A stretch of 64,000 nucleotides of DNA from Hyphomonas sp. (GCA_017792365.1 CP051229.1:310001-374000), one strand, 5' to 3'. Positions 36,642-46,369 are shown, numbered from the stretch's first letter. Program-made: numbers and translations. The notes: generated by a model from the sequence alone, not told the origin.

Positions 36642-37511
36642 ATGGCCACGTCGCCTCGACGCCTGACAAGGCGGCAGCTCCACAGCCTCGTTTGGAAGCG
36701 TCCCCTCAAGGAACTCGCGCCTGACCTCGGACTCAGCGCAAATGGGCTTGCGAAGATATGCGACCGCGTGGCGGTCCCAAGGCCGTCTCGCGCCTACTGG
36801 TCAAAACCTCCCGAGCGGCGCGACCCGGCCCCGCGGCTCCCGGCTGCGCCGGAAGGGTGCGACTCGGAAATCGTGATCGGCGACAAACCGGCGAGATCGC
36901 GCCGCGCCCGCAAGCGTCTGTCGCGCACGGAACGGCTGCTGCAGATAGCTGACGCAGCTTCAGAACTCATCCTCGCGGATGGCGTACAGGCCGCAACCAT
37001 CAAGCGGGTCGCTGCTAAGGCCGGCATCAGTGAGGCGTTAGCCCATCGGTACTTCCCCAGTCAGACCGACATGCTCATCTTCCTGGCTAAGCGAGAGGAA
37101 ACCGACCGGCAGGAGACGCAGCAACGCGCGATACCTGAGAACGCCGAGTACTGGCAGCAGGCCGAGGCGTCCCTCGGCGGCTACTTCGACTACATCTTAC
37201 GGCGTTCTGTTCTCTTCGAACTCCTGCTGACCAATCCCGCAGTCAGGGACGCTCTTCATGAAGAGATGGAGAGCCGCCTGAGCTGGGGGGTGCAGGGTAT
37301 GTCGAGAAATCTGAGCCGTTCGTTTGGCGCCGCTTCGCAAGCAACCAGGGCTGGCGCGCTGCTTGCTCGCGCCCTCAGCGTAAGGGCCGGACATCTGCTC
37401 GCCGAAGGGAGGATTTCAAAGGCTACCGCGATGGAGTTGACGCTCTCGATCCTCAAAGGCGGATTGCAGCAGATAGAAAGTGCTGAGCCGCAGGCATCGG
37501 CTAGCGACTGA
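36642..37511 (+). CDS. TetR-family regulator with an extra N-terminal DNA-binding-like domain
   Basis: 289 residues. Residues 1-55 (LTRRQLHSLVWKRPLKELAP, then GLSANGLAKICDRVAVPRPS, RAYWSK) match a small helix-turn-helix-like module found alone or in other proteins with the ending P-x-R-G/A-Y-W-x-K. Residues about 95-145 are a TetR HTH (ILADGVQAATIKRVAAKAGI, SEALAHRYFPSQ) followed by a ligand-binding domain. SD GGAGG precedes the ATG at 36642. The two-DBD layout is unusual. It converges on a second TetR gene, with the 3' ends overlapping by 11 bases. Confidence 0.8.
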   Translation: MATSPRRLTRRQLHSLVWKRPLKELAPDLGLSANGLAKICDRVAVPRPSRAYWSKPPERRDPAPRLPAAPEGCDSEIVIGDKPARSRRARKRLSRTERLLQIADAASELILADGVQAATIKRVAAKAGISEALAHRYFPSQTDMLIFLAKREETDRQETQQRAIPENAEYWQQAEASLGGYFDYILRRSVLFELLLTNPAVRDALHEEMESRLSWGVQGMSRNLSRSFGAASQATRAGALLARALSVRAGHLLAEGRISKATAMELTLSILKGGLQQIESAEPQASASD

Positions 37512-38103
37512 GTTCTGCAATCCCGCCCCGTAGGTAACGCGCGCTCAGGTCTGCAGCCAGATCCGGATCCAGCTTCCGCGTGAACGCCAGAGTCCCAAGC
37601 TCTTCCGGAATGCAGATTAGCAGCAGCGTCGTGGCGACGGGCCGCGGCAGGGGAGCGCTTGTCGACGACCTGAGAATCCGGGCTAGCCGCAGGAGGATCT
37701 TATGGAGTCCGCGAAGTAACGCTTCGTCGAGTTCGCCGTGCAGGTACCTGTCGGATACCAGAGTGCTTACGACGGGGCCCTGACTGGCCACCAATCTTTG
37801 GTAGGCGTCACCTGCTTTCAGCAGCTGTTCGCAAGGCGCATCGTCAGCGGTGATCAAGGTCATCACCTGCGTCTCGATCTCCACAAGTCGCCGCCTCAGT
37901 AGTGCGTTTGCGAGGGCAAACTGAGTCGGGAAATGCGCGTAGATCACGCTTCTGCTGGCGCCGGTACGCTCCGCAATCGCTGCGAAGCCAATGGGCCAAT
38001 GTCCTTGTCTCTTCAGTTCCACTGTTGCTGCGTCCAATATTGCCTCGTGGCGGGCTTCCACGTGTTCAGGCAATTCAAGATCGATGCTGTTCGGTTCGGT
38101 CAT
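37501..38103 (-). CDS. TetR-family transcriptional regulator
   Basis: 200 residues: an N-terminal HTH (EAILDAATVELKRQGHWPIG, FAAIAERTGASRSVIYAHFP) and a helical C-terminal ligand domain. It is divergent from the TonB receptor gene and probably binds the intergenic region 38104-38400, which carries direct repeats and a palindrome over a sigma-70 promoter. Confidence 0.85.
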   Translation of the reverse strand: MTEPNSIDLELPEHVEARHEAILDAATVELKRQGHWPIGFAAIAERTGASRSVIYAHFPTQFALANALLRRRLVEIETQVMTLITADDAPCEQLLKAGDAYQRLVASQGPVVSTLVSDRYLHGELDEALLRGLHKILLRLARILRSSTSAPLPRPVATTLLLICIPEELGTLAFTRKLDPDLAADLSARYLRGGIAELSR

Positions 38104-38291
38104 CGGCCGCTGTCAGGTAACGAGTTCGAACGACACCACTAGCAGCGGCGAGCTTCCCCGGCGAGCGCCGTCCTCCCCGCATTTCGCTGTCCTGATCTCG
38201 CTGCCGCCATGCGTGCTTCACGCGGTCTTTTGGGATCGGGCGTGACCCCGATTGGCACTGGATGCGCCAATCCACAACACCGTAAAGAACA

Positions 38292-38340
38292 TGGGTTGAC
38301 CCAGACAGGCGCACCAATTAGACAAAACAAACGCACCAAT
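38292..38340 (+). promoter_or_regulatory. sigma-70 promoter with operator candidates for the receptor operon
   Basis: TTGACC (38296-38301), 17 bases, TAGACA (38319-38324) form a good promoter facing the receptor gene. The palindrome TGGGT-TG-ACCCA (38292-38303) overlaps the -35 box. The direct repeat CGCACCAAT occurs at 38310-38318 and 38332-38340, 22 bases (two turns) apart and flanking the -10 box. These are plausible sites for one of the two TetR proteins. Confidence 0.55.
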
Positions 38341-38400
38341 AAGGATGTGTCCCTCCAGGTATCAAGCCTTCGGAGAGGTACTCTAAGGGAGGGTTCAGCA

Positions 38401-40704
38401 GTGAAAAAACGGGCAGAAATTCAGGCAGGGCAGGCCGCATTAGTGGCTTCTTTGGCCCTGATCGGAGCTCCGGCGTGGGCGCAATCTCAGGAAGCGGGTG
38501 CGGGCGAGGGGAACCGGGCCGGTCGGGAGGTCGTCATCGTGACCGCGCAGAAGCGGGCCGAGGACGTTCAGGACGTGCCGCTGTCGGTTGTCGCGGTGGG
38601 GGGCGGCGATCTTGAGGTGCGCCGGGTGGATGAAGTGAGCGAACTCGCCAACATCGATCCCAGCGTCTCATTCCGTCAGAGCGTCACGCCCGCGACTAGC
38701 GGTTTCAAGGTGCGTGGCGTTGGCGCTGGCACGTTCGCTACGGGACTGGAGCAGAGTGTCTCGACCATTGTTGACGGGATCGTCCTGTCGGATCCGTCAT
38801 CAGTTCAGACGCTACTGGATGTAGATCGGGTCGAGGTTCTCCGCGGTCCCCAAGGGATGCTGTTCGGCAAGAACGCGTCGGCGGGCGTCGTGAACATCAT
38901 CACCAGGAATCCCGACTTTGACAGCGTCTCGGGCCGCCTAAGCATGTCAGTTGGTTCGCGGGATGAGCAGAAGGTGACGGGCGCCCTCAATGTCCCCCTC
39001 AGCGATACCGTCGCCGTTCGCCTTGCGGCGGGCCACCAACATCGTGGCGAAATATTGACAAACGCCGTCACGGGTCTCCCGGTCGATGAACTCGATCGCG
39101 AATACTATCAGGCAAAGCTGCTCTGGGAGCCGAGCAACGATTTATCGGTCCTGGTAGGCGGCGCCTACGCTTTCACCGACAGCTTTGCTTCGACGCTCGT
39201 CTGGCGCGATGTGACCCCAGGATCCATCGTTGACTACTCGCTGGATCTCTACGGCGTCGAGCCGGGTCCAAACAACACGACGTCCGTTACCGATTTCCAG
39301 CCCTATGGGAAACAGAAGAGCTATCGCGGCTTCGTCGAGGCGAACTATGACCTGAACGGCTACACGCTGACCTCGATCAGCGGAGCCACGGAGTCGCATG
39401 TCGTATCGCTCTACGACGGCGATCAGATGGCCTTCGATTTTATCAGCTTCAACGGCGGGCTTCAGGATTACAGGAATATCTCGCAGGAATTCCGGGTCGA
39501 CGTGCCGGTTCACTGGCCAATCCGACTGACGGCTGGCGCGTACTATTATGAGTCTTGGTTGAAGGGCGACATTCGCCAGGCTGGCTTCTTCCAGAACTTC
39601 GCGGTCGGCGCGCCGCAGATTCCGTCTCCCCAAACGACGTATCGGTCGAGTTCCTCGATCCAGCGCGTCAATGCCAAAAGCATCGCGGCCTTCACGCAGG
39701 GTGAGTACGATCTGACCGATACGATAACGATCCTGGCGGGCGCACGTTACACCGATGATGAAGCGTTTCTGACCTACACCACTGCTCCGTTCATTCCCGG
39801 GACGCCGCCCATCTCCGGCAATCCGCCGTTCTTCTCTCAGGGCAACTCGGCAGACAACGTGTCATGGAAGGTCGGGGCAAAATACGAGCCGACATCCGAG
39901 CTGATGTTCTATGGAACCGTTTCGACAGGTTATAAGGGACCAGGCTTCAGCGGATTGAGCTTCGCGAGCACCGGAGGAGACCAGCGAGTGGCACCGGAAA
40001 CCTCCACATCCTACGAGTTGGGTGTCCGCTCGGAGTTCTGGAATGGCCTGGGCCTCGCGAACCTGACGATCTTCAACACCGACTACGAAGACTATCAGGC
40101 GCAGGTCGCCGACGTATCAGCTCCGGTGTTCCGGTCGATCATTACCAACGCCGGCGAACTGCGCACACGTGGCGCCGAGGGTCAGGTGTCGCTCAGCCCG
40201 GTCGATGGACTGGATCTCGGTCTGCTAGTCTCATACATCGATGCCGAGTATCAGGACTTCCCCGGTGTAGGCTGCTATCCCGGCCAAGCGCTGCCCGAGT
40301 GCAGCCTGCCAACTCGCAGCTTCAATGCCGACGGCCTGCCGCTCGAAGGTGCGCCAAAGTGGAGCTACACAGCCAGCGCCGCCTACACCACGGAACAGCT
40401 GTTTGCCGGATATGAAACCACATTCAGCTCGGCGTGGGCGTGGCGGGATGATGTCAACTTCTCAACCAACCAGTTCCCGCTAACAGTGCAGGAAGCCTAT
40501 GGACTTCTCGATCTCGACATCCGGATCGCGCCAATCGACGGCAGCTGGGCCTTCTCATTGTACGGTCGCAACGTGCTGGACGAGCGGTGGGCTGCGCACA
40601 TCGCCGGCGCGCCGGTGCAGTCCAGCAACCCAAGCGGAACCTATCAGGCATTCAGCCCGAACTCGTTCATGACTTGGGGCGGAGAGTTGTCGATCAACTT
40701 CTGA
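38401..40704 (+). CDS. TonB-dependent receptor (sphingomonad/caulobacter type)
   Basis: 767 residues from a GTG start with a strong SD (GGGAGGG, seven bases before). Signal peptide to about residue 27, then the TonB-box region VVIVTAQKRAEDVQDVPLSV, the plug (FKVRGVGAGTF, VDRVEVLRGPQGMLFGKNAS) and a barrel ending FMTWGGELSINF. This subfamily often imports plant- or pollutant-derived carbon compounds. It heads a probable catabolic operon with a secreted protein, a PQQ dehydrogenase and an old yellow enzyme. The substrate is unknown. Confidence 0.88.
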   Translation: MKKRAEIQAGQAALVASLALIGAPAWAQSQEAGAGEGNRAGREVVIVTAQKRAEDVQDVPLSVVAVGGGDLEVRRVDEVSELANIDPSVSFRQSVTPATSGFKVRGVGAGTFATGLEQSVSTIVDGIVLSDPSSVQTLLDVDRVEVLRGPQGMLFGKNASAGVVNIITRNPDFDSVSGRLSMSVGSRDEQKVTGALNVPLSDTVAVRLAAGHQHRGEILTNAVTGLPVDELDREYYQAKLLWEPSNDLSVLVGGAYAFTDSFASTLVWRDVTPGSIVDYSLDLYGVEPGPNNTTSVTDFQPYGKQKSYRGFVEANYDLNGYTLTSISGATESHVVSLYDGDQMAFDFISFNGGLQDYRNISQEFRVDVPVHWPIRLTAGAYYYESWLKGDIRQAGFFQNFAVGAPQIPSPQTTYRSSSSIQRVNAKSIAAFTQGEYDLTDTITILAGARYTDDEAFLTYTTAPFIPGTPPISGNPPFFSQGNSADNVSWKVGAKYEPTSELMFYGTVSTGYKGPGFSGLSFASTGGDQRVAPETSTSYELGVRSEFWNGLGLANLTIFNTDYEDYQAQVADVSAPVFRSIITNAGELRTRGAEGQVSLSPVDGLDLGLLVSYIDAEYQDFPGVGCYPGQALPECSLPTRSFNADGLPLEGAPKWSYTASAAYTTEQLFAGYETTFSSAWAWRDDVNFSTNQFPLTVQEAYGLLDLDIRIAPIDGSWAFSLYGRNVLDERWAAHIAGAPVQSSNPSGTYQAFSPNSFMTWGGELSINF

Positions 40705-40813
40705 TTGGAAAGGGGGCGCGGACCATGGTGTCCGCGCCTCGTTCTTACACGCAGTGCGAGGGCGATCACATTCGCCACGAGCAGCAAGTTTGAATTTTGG
40801 CGGAGTGCCGTAC

Positions 40814-41833
40814 ATGTCCCAGTTATTGGTCCGTGGAGCCTTGGCTTCGTTTGCCCTGACCATGTGCGCGGTGTCTGCCGCAAGCGCCCAGACTGGTCCG
40901 CACAATGAGAGGCCTGACCTGGGTGGGATCTGGACGAACCGCTCCCTGACGCCTTTGGAGAGACCCGATGGCGTTGAAACGTTGGTGCTCTCAGAAGCGC
41001 AAGCGACTGCCCTGTCAGACCAGAACATCTGGAAAAAGCTGAACAAGGAGCAGGCCGCGCCGATTGACGTGTCCGAGCCGCTGGCGGCTGACGACGCCGA
41101 GTTCGCAACCCGGGCGCACGCAGCATTCTGGGTCGACCCGGGCACTCAGTTCGGGAAGGTGAATGGTGAGTACCGCTCGTCCATCATTGTAGAACCGGCC
41201 AACGGACGGGTGCCATGGAAGCCCGAGGGTCAACAATTGCTGCAGGACCAGTCCGGCAAGCCGGAGGTCGGCGGCTTTGATGGCGTCGAGACGCGCCCCA
41301 ACGCTGAGCGCTGCTTCATGGGGCGCGCACCTGTCATGCATAGCGGCCTGTACAACAACACCCAGCAATTCGTTCAGACGCAAGACTACTTCGTCATCAT
41401 TCTGGAGATGGGACACGACGCGCGGATCATCCCGACCTTTGAAACTCCTGAGGAAGCCCGCAATGCATACCGGCCCGAGCCGATCCGTCCGTGGATGGGC
41501 GACAGTGTTGGGTGGTATGAAGGTGATGAACTGATTGTCGAAACGATCAATCAGAACCGATGGCAGCGCATGTACATCTCCGCCACCGGCAAGGTGACCG
41601 AACGCTTCAAGCGCGTCGCTCCCGATCAGATCCTGTATCGCTTCACCGTTGAGGACCCGTCACTGTACACGCAGACATGGAGTGGCGAACAAACCTACTG
41701 GTCCACGCCAGAGCGGCCCTACGAGTATGCATGCCATGAGGGCAATTATGCATTGCCCGGCATCCTTAGGGGCGCCCGAGTCGCCGAGTCTGGCGGCGCT
41801 CAGGTCGAAAACATCTCGGACGTGGAGCAGTAG
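40814..41833 (+). CDS. secreted protein of unknown function next to a TonB receptor
   Basis: 339 residues with a signal peptide cleaved after SAASA-Q, then RPDLGGIWTNRSLTPLERP, VETRPNAERCFMGRAP, IRPWMGDSVGWYEGDELIVE and the ending YEYACHEGNYALPGILRGAR. I recognise the layout (GIW start, R-C, G-D-S-V-G-W-x-E-x-D, Y-E-Y-x-C-H-E-x-N-Y) as a periplasmic family common beside receptors in sphingomonads and relatives, but no function is known to me. SD GGCGGAG precedes the ATG at 40814. Confidence 0.75.
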   Translation: MSQLLVRGALASFALTMCAVSAASAQTGPHNERPDLGGIWTNRSLTPLERPDGVETLVLSEAQATALSDQNIWKKLNKEQAAPIDVSEPLAADDAEFATRAHAAFWVDPGTQFGKVNGEYRSSIIVEPANGRVPWKPEGQQLLQDQSGKPEVGGFDGVETRPNAERCFMGRAPVMHSGLYNNTQQFVQTQDYFVIILEMGHDARIIPTFETPEEARNAYRPEPIRPWMGDSVGWYEGDELIVETINQNRWQRMYISATGKVTERFKRVAPDQILYRFTVEDPSLYTQTWSGEQTYWSTPERPYEYACHEGNYALPGILRGARVAESGGAQVENISDVEQ

Positions 41834-41884
41834 GTCCACGGGGCAGCGCGGAGCCACCTTTATCGTTCATTGGGACACACGCTT

Positions 41885-43903
41885 ATGAAACTTTCCTCCC
41901 ACCCAAAGTGGAAAACTGGAGTCGCCTCGGGCGTGGTCGCGGCAACGCGTCCAGGACCGGGGCGCTCCGCCTTTTTGGGGGTCGCATTTGCTGCGGTCGG
42001 GCTGCTTGGAGCGGCATGTGCGCCTGAAGCACGAAACGTAGTCGCACAGGCGTCGCCGAACCAGGTTGAGGCAGAGCAACAGAGTCAGGCCCACCCGGGA
42101 GAGGTCCCATACCTGGAACACTGCGCTTCCTGCCACGAAAATTCACAGGCAACCGGAGCGCCCGGCAGAAATACGCTCTCGCGAATGTCGAGCCACCAGA
42201 TTGCGAATGCGATGATCCAGGGCAAGATGATTTCGCAGGCGTCGATGCTCAGCGCAGCTCAGCTATCCAACGTGGCCGATTATCTTTCTGAAGTTGAAGA
42301 GGAGGGCGGAGAATGGATCGACGCCTTCATGTGCAGCGTCGATAGGAGGGCGCCTGATCTGTCTCACGAGCCAACGGTTGCGACCTACGGCTTCGATCTC
42401 CACAACACCCGTCGGCTGTCGGATGAACAGGCCGGCCTGGACACGAGTGGTATTGACGATTTCAAGCTTGAGTGGGCCGTTGCGTTTCCGAACGCCGTCT
42501 CGCTTCGCTCGCAGCCGGCCATTGTCGGCTCTACGGTCTTTGTTCCGGTCGGCGAGAGCCACAACCGCCTCTTCGCGTTCGATGTGTCGGACCCTTCTCA
42601 GCCGTGCCTGCACTGGGTTTACGAAGGAGGCGCGGCATACTTCCGGAGCGGCGCCGCCTATGGCGTGCGGTCTGACGGTCGTGCCGTCGTAATGGTGTCA
42701 GACGTCGGCGCGAACCTGCACATGGTCGACGCCCTGACCGGCGAAGCATTGTGGGTGGAACACTTCGGACTCTTCGAGAACTCCATGGGCACGGGCACGC
42801 CTGTACTGGTCGAAGACAAGGTCATTGCACCTTCCTCGCAATACGAGATCACCCAGGGTGGTTCCGACAACTACCTGTGCTGTCGGTCGCATGGCGGTCT
42901 GGTCGCCCTCGACGCCATCAGCGGAAAGCGCATCTGGGAGGCGCGCACGATGCCCGAGGCCGAGCCGCTTTACGACAGGGGCGACGGGCAGATGATCTGG
43001 GGACCCTCCGGGGCGCCGGTCTGGAACTCCCCATCGGTCGACCTCGCGCGCCGACAGGTCTACTTCGCGACAGGCGAGGCCAACTCGCCCCCCGCACACG
43101 CGAACACCGACGCAATCATGGCGGTCGACCTCGACGACGGTTCTATCAGGTGGTCGTATCAGGCGACCCTGCGGGATATCTATATTCGTGGCTGCGCGCC
43201 CGGCGGCGTTCCGGCGCCAGGCGCCATGCGCCTCAACTGCGTGCCGGACCCGGAGACGGTCTATAAGGACTACGACTTCGGTGCATCCGTGGTCCTGGCG
43301 ACCAAACCGGATGGCGAGGAAATCGTCATCGCCGGACAGAAGTCGGGTGATATTTACGCGCTCGATCCCGATACCGGCGAGCTTGTTTGGCACAGTGATC
43401 CGAGCCCCGGCGGCGCGGTGAACTGGGGAATGGCGATAGATGACAACCGCCTCTACGTCCCCATCACCGCGTTTGCGCAAGACTTCGCGGAGCGCGCTGT
43501 CCCCGAAGATGTGGTGCGCGGGGTCTTCGCACTCAATCTCCTGGATGGCAGCACGGCTTGGGAGTTCGGTGTGGATGCATACTGCACACCTGAGCGTCAG
43601 AAATACGTGGAACGCTGCGCGACTGCTTTCGGGTTTACCGCGCCGACGACGCTAGTCGGCGACCTAGTGATCGCGGGCTCAACGGACGGCCGTCTCTATG
43701 CGCTGGACAGGAACACCGGCCGCGAAGTCTGGTGGTATGACGCGTCGCGCGGATACGACGGGATGAACGGCATCCGGGGCAACGGCGGCACCTTTGGGAA
43801 CAACGCCGCCGTCGCCGCAGGCGGGTTGCTGATCGTCAACTCCGGGTACGGCGTATGGGGCGTCGGCCCCGGCAACGTGATGCTTGCCTTCTCGCCGGAC
43901 TAG
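41885..43903 (+). CDS. quinohaemoprotein: cytochrome c fused to a PQQ beta-propeller (polyvinyl-alcohol-dehydrogenase-like)
   Basis: 672 residues: a signal region with a possible lipobox (LGAAC, about residue 50), a cytochrome c domain with the haem motif C80-A-S-C-H84, then an eight-bladed PQQ propeller (about 155-672). A vicinal cysteine pair (YLCCRSHGG) and PQQ repeats such as LYALDRNTGREVWWYDASRG are visible. The order haem c first, propeller second, matches polyvinyl alcohol dehydrogenase (PvaA) rather than ethanol quinohaemoproteins, which have haem at the C-terminus. It oxidises an alcohol in the periplasm and passes electrons to the respiratory chain. It is downstream of a TonB receptor and a secreted protein. 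Confidence 0.85.
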   Translation: MKLSSHPKWKTGVASGVVAATRPGPGRSAFLGVAFAAVGLLGAACAPEARNVVAQASPNQVEAEQQSQAHPGEVPYLEHCASCHENSQATGAPGRNTLSRMSSHQIANAMIQGKMISQASMLSAAQLSNVADYLSEVEEEGGEWIDAFMCSVDRRAPDLSHEPTVATYGFDLHNTRRLSDEQAGLDTSGIDDFKLEWAVAFPNAVSLRSQPAIVGSTVFVPVGESHNRLFAFDVSDPSQPCLHWVYEGGAAYFRSGAAYGVRSDGRAVVMVSDVGANLHMVDALTGEALWVEHFGLFENSMGTGTPVLVEDKVIAPSSQYEITQGGSDNYLCCRSHGGLVALDAISGKRIWEARTMPEAEPLYDRGDGQMIWGPSGAPVWNSPSVDLARRQVYFATGEANSPPAHANTDAIMAVDLDDGSIRWSYQATLRDIYIRGCAPGGVPAPGAMRLNCVPDPETVYKDYDFGASVVLATKPDGEEIVIAGQKSGDIYALDPDTGELVWHSDPSPGGAVNWGMAIDDNRLYVPITAFAQDFAERAVPEDVVRGVFALNLLDGSTAWEFGVDAYCTPERQKYVERCATAFGFTAPTTLVGDLVIAGSTDGRLYALDRNTGREVWWYDASRGYDGMNGIRGNGGTFGNNAAVAAGGLLIVNSGYGVWGVGPGNVMLAFSPD

Positions 43904-43976
43904 AACGCAAGGGCTCGGCAGCCAAGAGTTGCGCCGAGCGAGAAGTCTAAATGGGGATCTAAGAGAGGCCGAGAAG

Positions 43977-44483
43977 ATGATTGATGCTCCAAAGATGAGA
44001 CGCGCCATCCTCGCGGGTCTTGCAATCGCGCTGGCGACAGCCATGCACGGAACCAGCGCGACCGCGCAATCGCTCTCCATCGAAGAGGGTGCGTTGGACT
44101 GGCTGACCGGCACTCGACAGATCGTCGGAGCCAACGGCGTCGTGTCATATGAGACCTTTATCACGACCCCAGACGGACTGGTCGCCGGCGCGGCCATCTC
44201 TCCGCGTGATGGTGGAAACGTGGAGTTGTTCCACTTCGGTGAGAACGAGGAGGGAGTCTACGGATTGTCGCTCACGTCGACCAGCCGCGGCCTGAAGGAA
44301 TGGGTGTTTGTTCCGCTCAAGTCGGTGGAAGAGGGTCAGATCGTATTCGGAAACGAAAGTTGGACCTTCAGCATCAGCGCAACCCCGAACGGTGGGACGC
44401 ATAATGTCTCGCGGACAATCGTTGACGGGGAGGTCACCGTGCAGGAATGGCACTGGGAACTCGTCCGCCCCTCCGGCGAGTAA
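43977..44483 (+). CDS. small secreted beta-rich protein of unknown function
   Basis: 168 residues with a signal peptide to about residue 31 (TSATAQ) and a lipocalin-like or DUF6265-like pattern (LDWLTGTRQIVGANGVVSYE, VELFHFGENEEGVYGLSLTS, GQIVFGNESWTFSI). The exact family is uncertain. It follows the PQQ dehydrogenase by about 70 bases in the same direction and probably belongs to the same operon. Confidence 0.65.
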   Translation: MIDAPKMRRAILAGLAIALATAMHGTSATAQSLSIEEGALDWLTGTRQIVGANGVVSYETFITTPDGLVAGAAISPRDGGNVELFHFGENEEGVYGLSLTSTSRGLKEWVFVPLKSVEEGQIVFGNESWTFSISATPNGGTHNVSRTIVDGEVTVQEWHWELVRPSGE

Positions 44484-44594
44484 GGACTTGTTGATCTGAG
44501 CAGCCTTCGGGCGTCGCGGGGCTGAGGCCCCGCAACTACGCGCCGCAACCAAGCGCGCAACTCCATCCGCCTTTGCAACAAGCGATTCCCAGTC

Positions 44595-45682
44595 ATGCCG
44601 AAGCTGTTCTCTCCGCTGACCATTCGGGAACCACATTTAAAAACCGGGTCTTCATCTCGCCAATGTGCCAGTACTCCTCCGTGGAGGGCATGCCGACCGA
44701 CTGGCACCTGGTTCATCTCGGGGCGCGGGCTGTCGGCGGCGCGGCCTGCATCATCCAGGAAGCTACGGCGGTGTCCCCTGAGGGTCGAATCTCGCCATCC
44801 GACGCTGGGATCTGGAATGACGAGCAGGCGCTCGCCTATGCAAGGGTCAACCGGTTCCTGGCATCCCAAGGGTGTCGGCCGGCCATCCAGCTCGCTCACG
44901 CTGGCAGAAAGGCATCTACTGCACCACCATGGGAAGGCGGTGCGGCCGTCAGCGAACAGGATGGCGGCTGGCCCGTTGTCGCGCCATCCGCGGTCGCGTT
45001 CAGCAAGCGACACAAGCAACCGCACGCGCTGAAGTCTGCGGAGATCGACTGGATCATTGGCTCTTTCGTTGAGGCGGCGCAGCGTTCGCTGCATGCCGGA
45101 TTTGAAGTTGCGGAAGTGCACTCGGCGCACGGCTACCTCCTGCACGAGTTCCTTTCGCCGCTGAGCAACTTCCGTGATGACGAGTACGGCGGTACTTTTG
45201 ATAACCGCATCCGCCTCACAATGACCTGTGCGAAGGCGGTCCGGGAGATATGGCCCGAGCAACTCCCCGTGTTCGTGCGCATATCGGCCAGCGACTGGGC
45301 TGAAGGCGGCTGGGACATCGAGCAATCGGTCGAGCTGAGCAAACGGCTGGCGGCTGAAGGTATCGACCTCATCGATGTATCGTCAGGCGGGCTGGTCCCC
45401 GGCGCCAGGATCCCCGTGGCGCCAAGCTACCAAGTGCCGTTCGCATCAGTGATCCGGGCGCGCGCCGGCGTGGCGACAGGAGCGGTCGGTCTGATCGAAA
45501 ACGCAAACCAAGCCGAGGCCATTCTGCAAGCGGGCGACGCTGATATCATCCTGATTGGCCGACCGTCACTGCTAGACGCCAACTGGCCAATCAACGCCGC
45601 CAAGGCCCTCGGCGCCGAAAAACCGGACTGGCCGCAACCATACGCACGGATCAGCGAGCTGCCCTCCCAGTCGAGAACCTGA
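44595..45682 (+). CDS. NADH:flavin oxidoreductase, old yellow enzyme of the YqjM class (frame broken at codon 11)
   Basis: The protein starts MPKLFSPLTIR at 44595, but the frame shifts at the GGG run 44626-44628. One added G gives ...TIRGTTFKNRVFISPMCQYS and a continuous protein of about 360 residues. Motifs: the flavin-tuning Cys in SPMCQYSS, WHLVHLGARAVGGAACIIQE, QLAHAGRK, the substrate-binding pair in VHSAHGYLLHEFLSPLSN (His-x-x-His) and YGGTFDNRIRL. These enzymes reduce C=C bonds of enones and nitro groups using NAD(P)H. It may act after the alcohol oxidation by the upstream dehydrogenase. Confidence 0.85.
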
Positions 45683-45777
45683 GTATTGCCCCCATAAACG
45701 CGACCCGCGGCTACGTCGGCCACGTGCTGTCTGGGCTGACGATTTTATCTCAAGACAGGGCAGCGTGGGGAGGCCCG

Positions 45778-46154
45778 TGCTGGCGATCCTGCGAGACATC
45801 GAGCAGGTTGGCCCTTTGGTGTTTCCGTCGCGGGCAGACGTGATGGGGGATACGTCCTTTTCGGGCTGGAGCAAGGCGAAGCGTCGACTGGACAAGTCCA
45901 GCGGCGTAACGAACTGGCGGCTGCACTTGCGGCGTACGGCGGCTACCGGCATGGCGAGGCTAGGCGTAGCTCCGTTCGTTGTTGAACGCGTGTTGAACCA
46001 TGCGACGTCAGCCGCCGGACCATTGGCCGCCGTCTATCAGCGTTACGACTACGCGAAGGAGAAAGAGGAGGCGTTGCACGACTGGTCGAATGAAGTCTTG
46101 CGGATCGTCGCGAAAGAGGGCGCTACCAGTCACGTGCCCATTGCTGCCGAGTGA
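45778..46154 (+). pseudogene. C-terminal fragment of the integrase
   Basis: About 375 bases nearly identical (by eye about 95%) to 35199-35575 of the intact integrase, from LAILRDIEQVGPLVFPSRAD to the stop. It lacks everything upstream of the catalytic His-Arg box. In that box HDLRRT has lost the Asp codon (LHLRRT). Homology begins abruptly at 45778 and no tRNA fragment lies beside it. It is the scar of a third insertion or a local duplication. Confidence 0.88.
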
Positions 46155-46369
46155 CGGCAAGTGGCCCAAAGCCGTCGTTGCGTACTTCGATTAGGAAAGT
46201 CGCGGGATGCCCGACAGATTGACGCCGGGCGAGTGGCGTGGACTAGGACAGCGCAGCCAACTACCCGCGCTTTTACAGGGTAATGCCTGCAATTCTGCCT
46301 CTGAAGACGTCACTGAGCGAGTGTTGTGGGGCTGGTGTCGCCAGACGCCGCCCGGCGCCATGGCGGTTC

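Noticed and set aside
44573-44594. upstream in-frame start for the old yellow enzyme
   Set aside because: It would give an unrelated N-terminus; the family start MPKLFSPL lies at 44595 in another frame, and one added G joins both.
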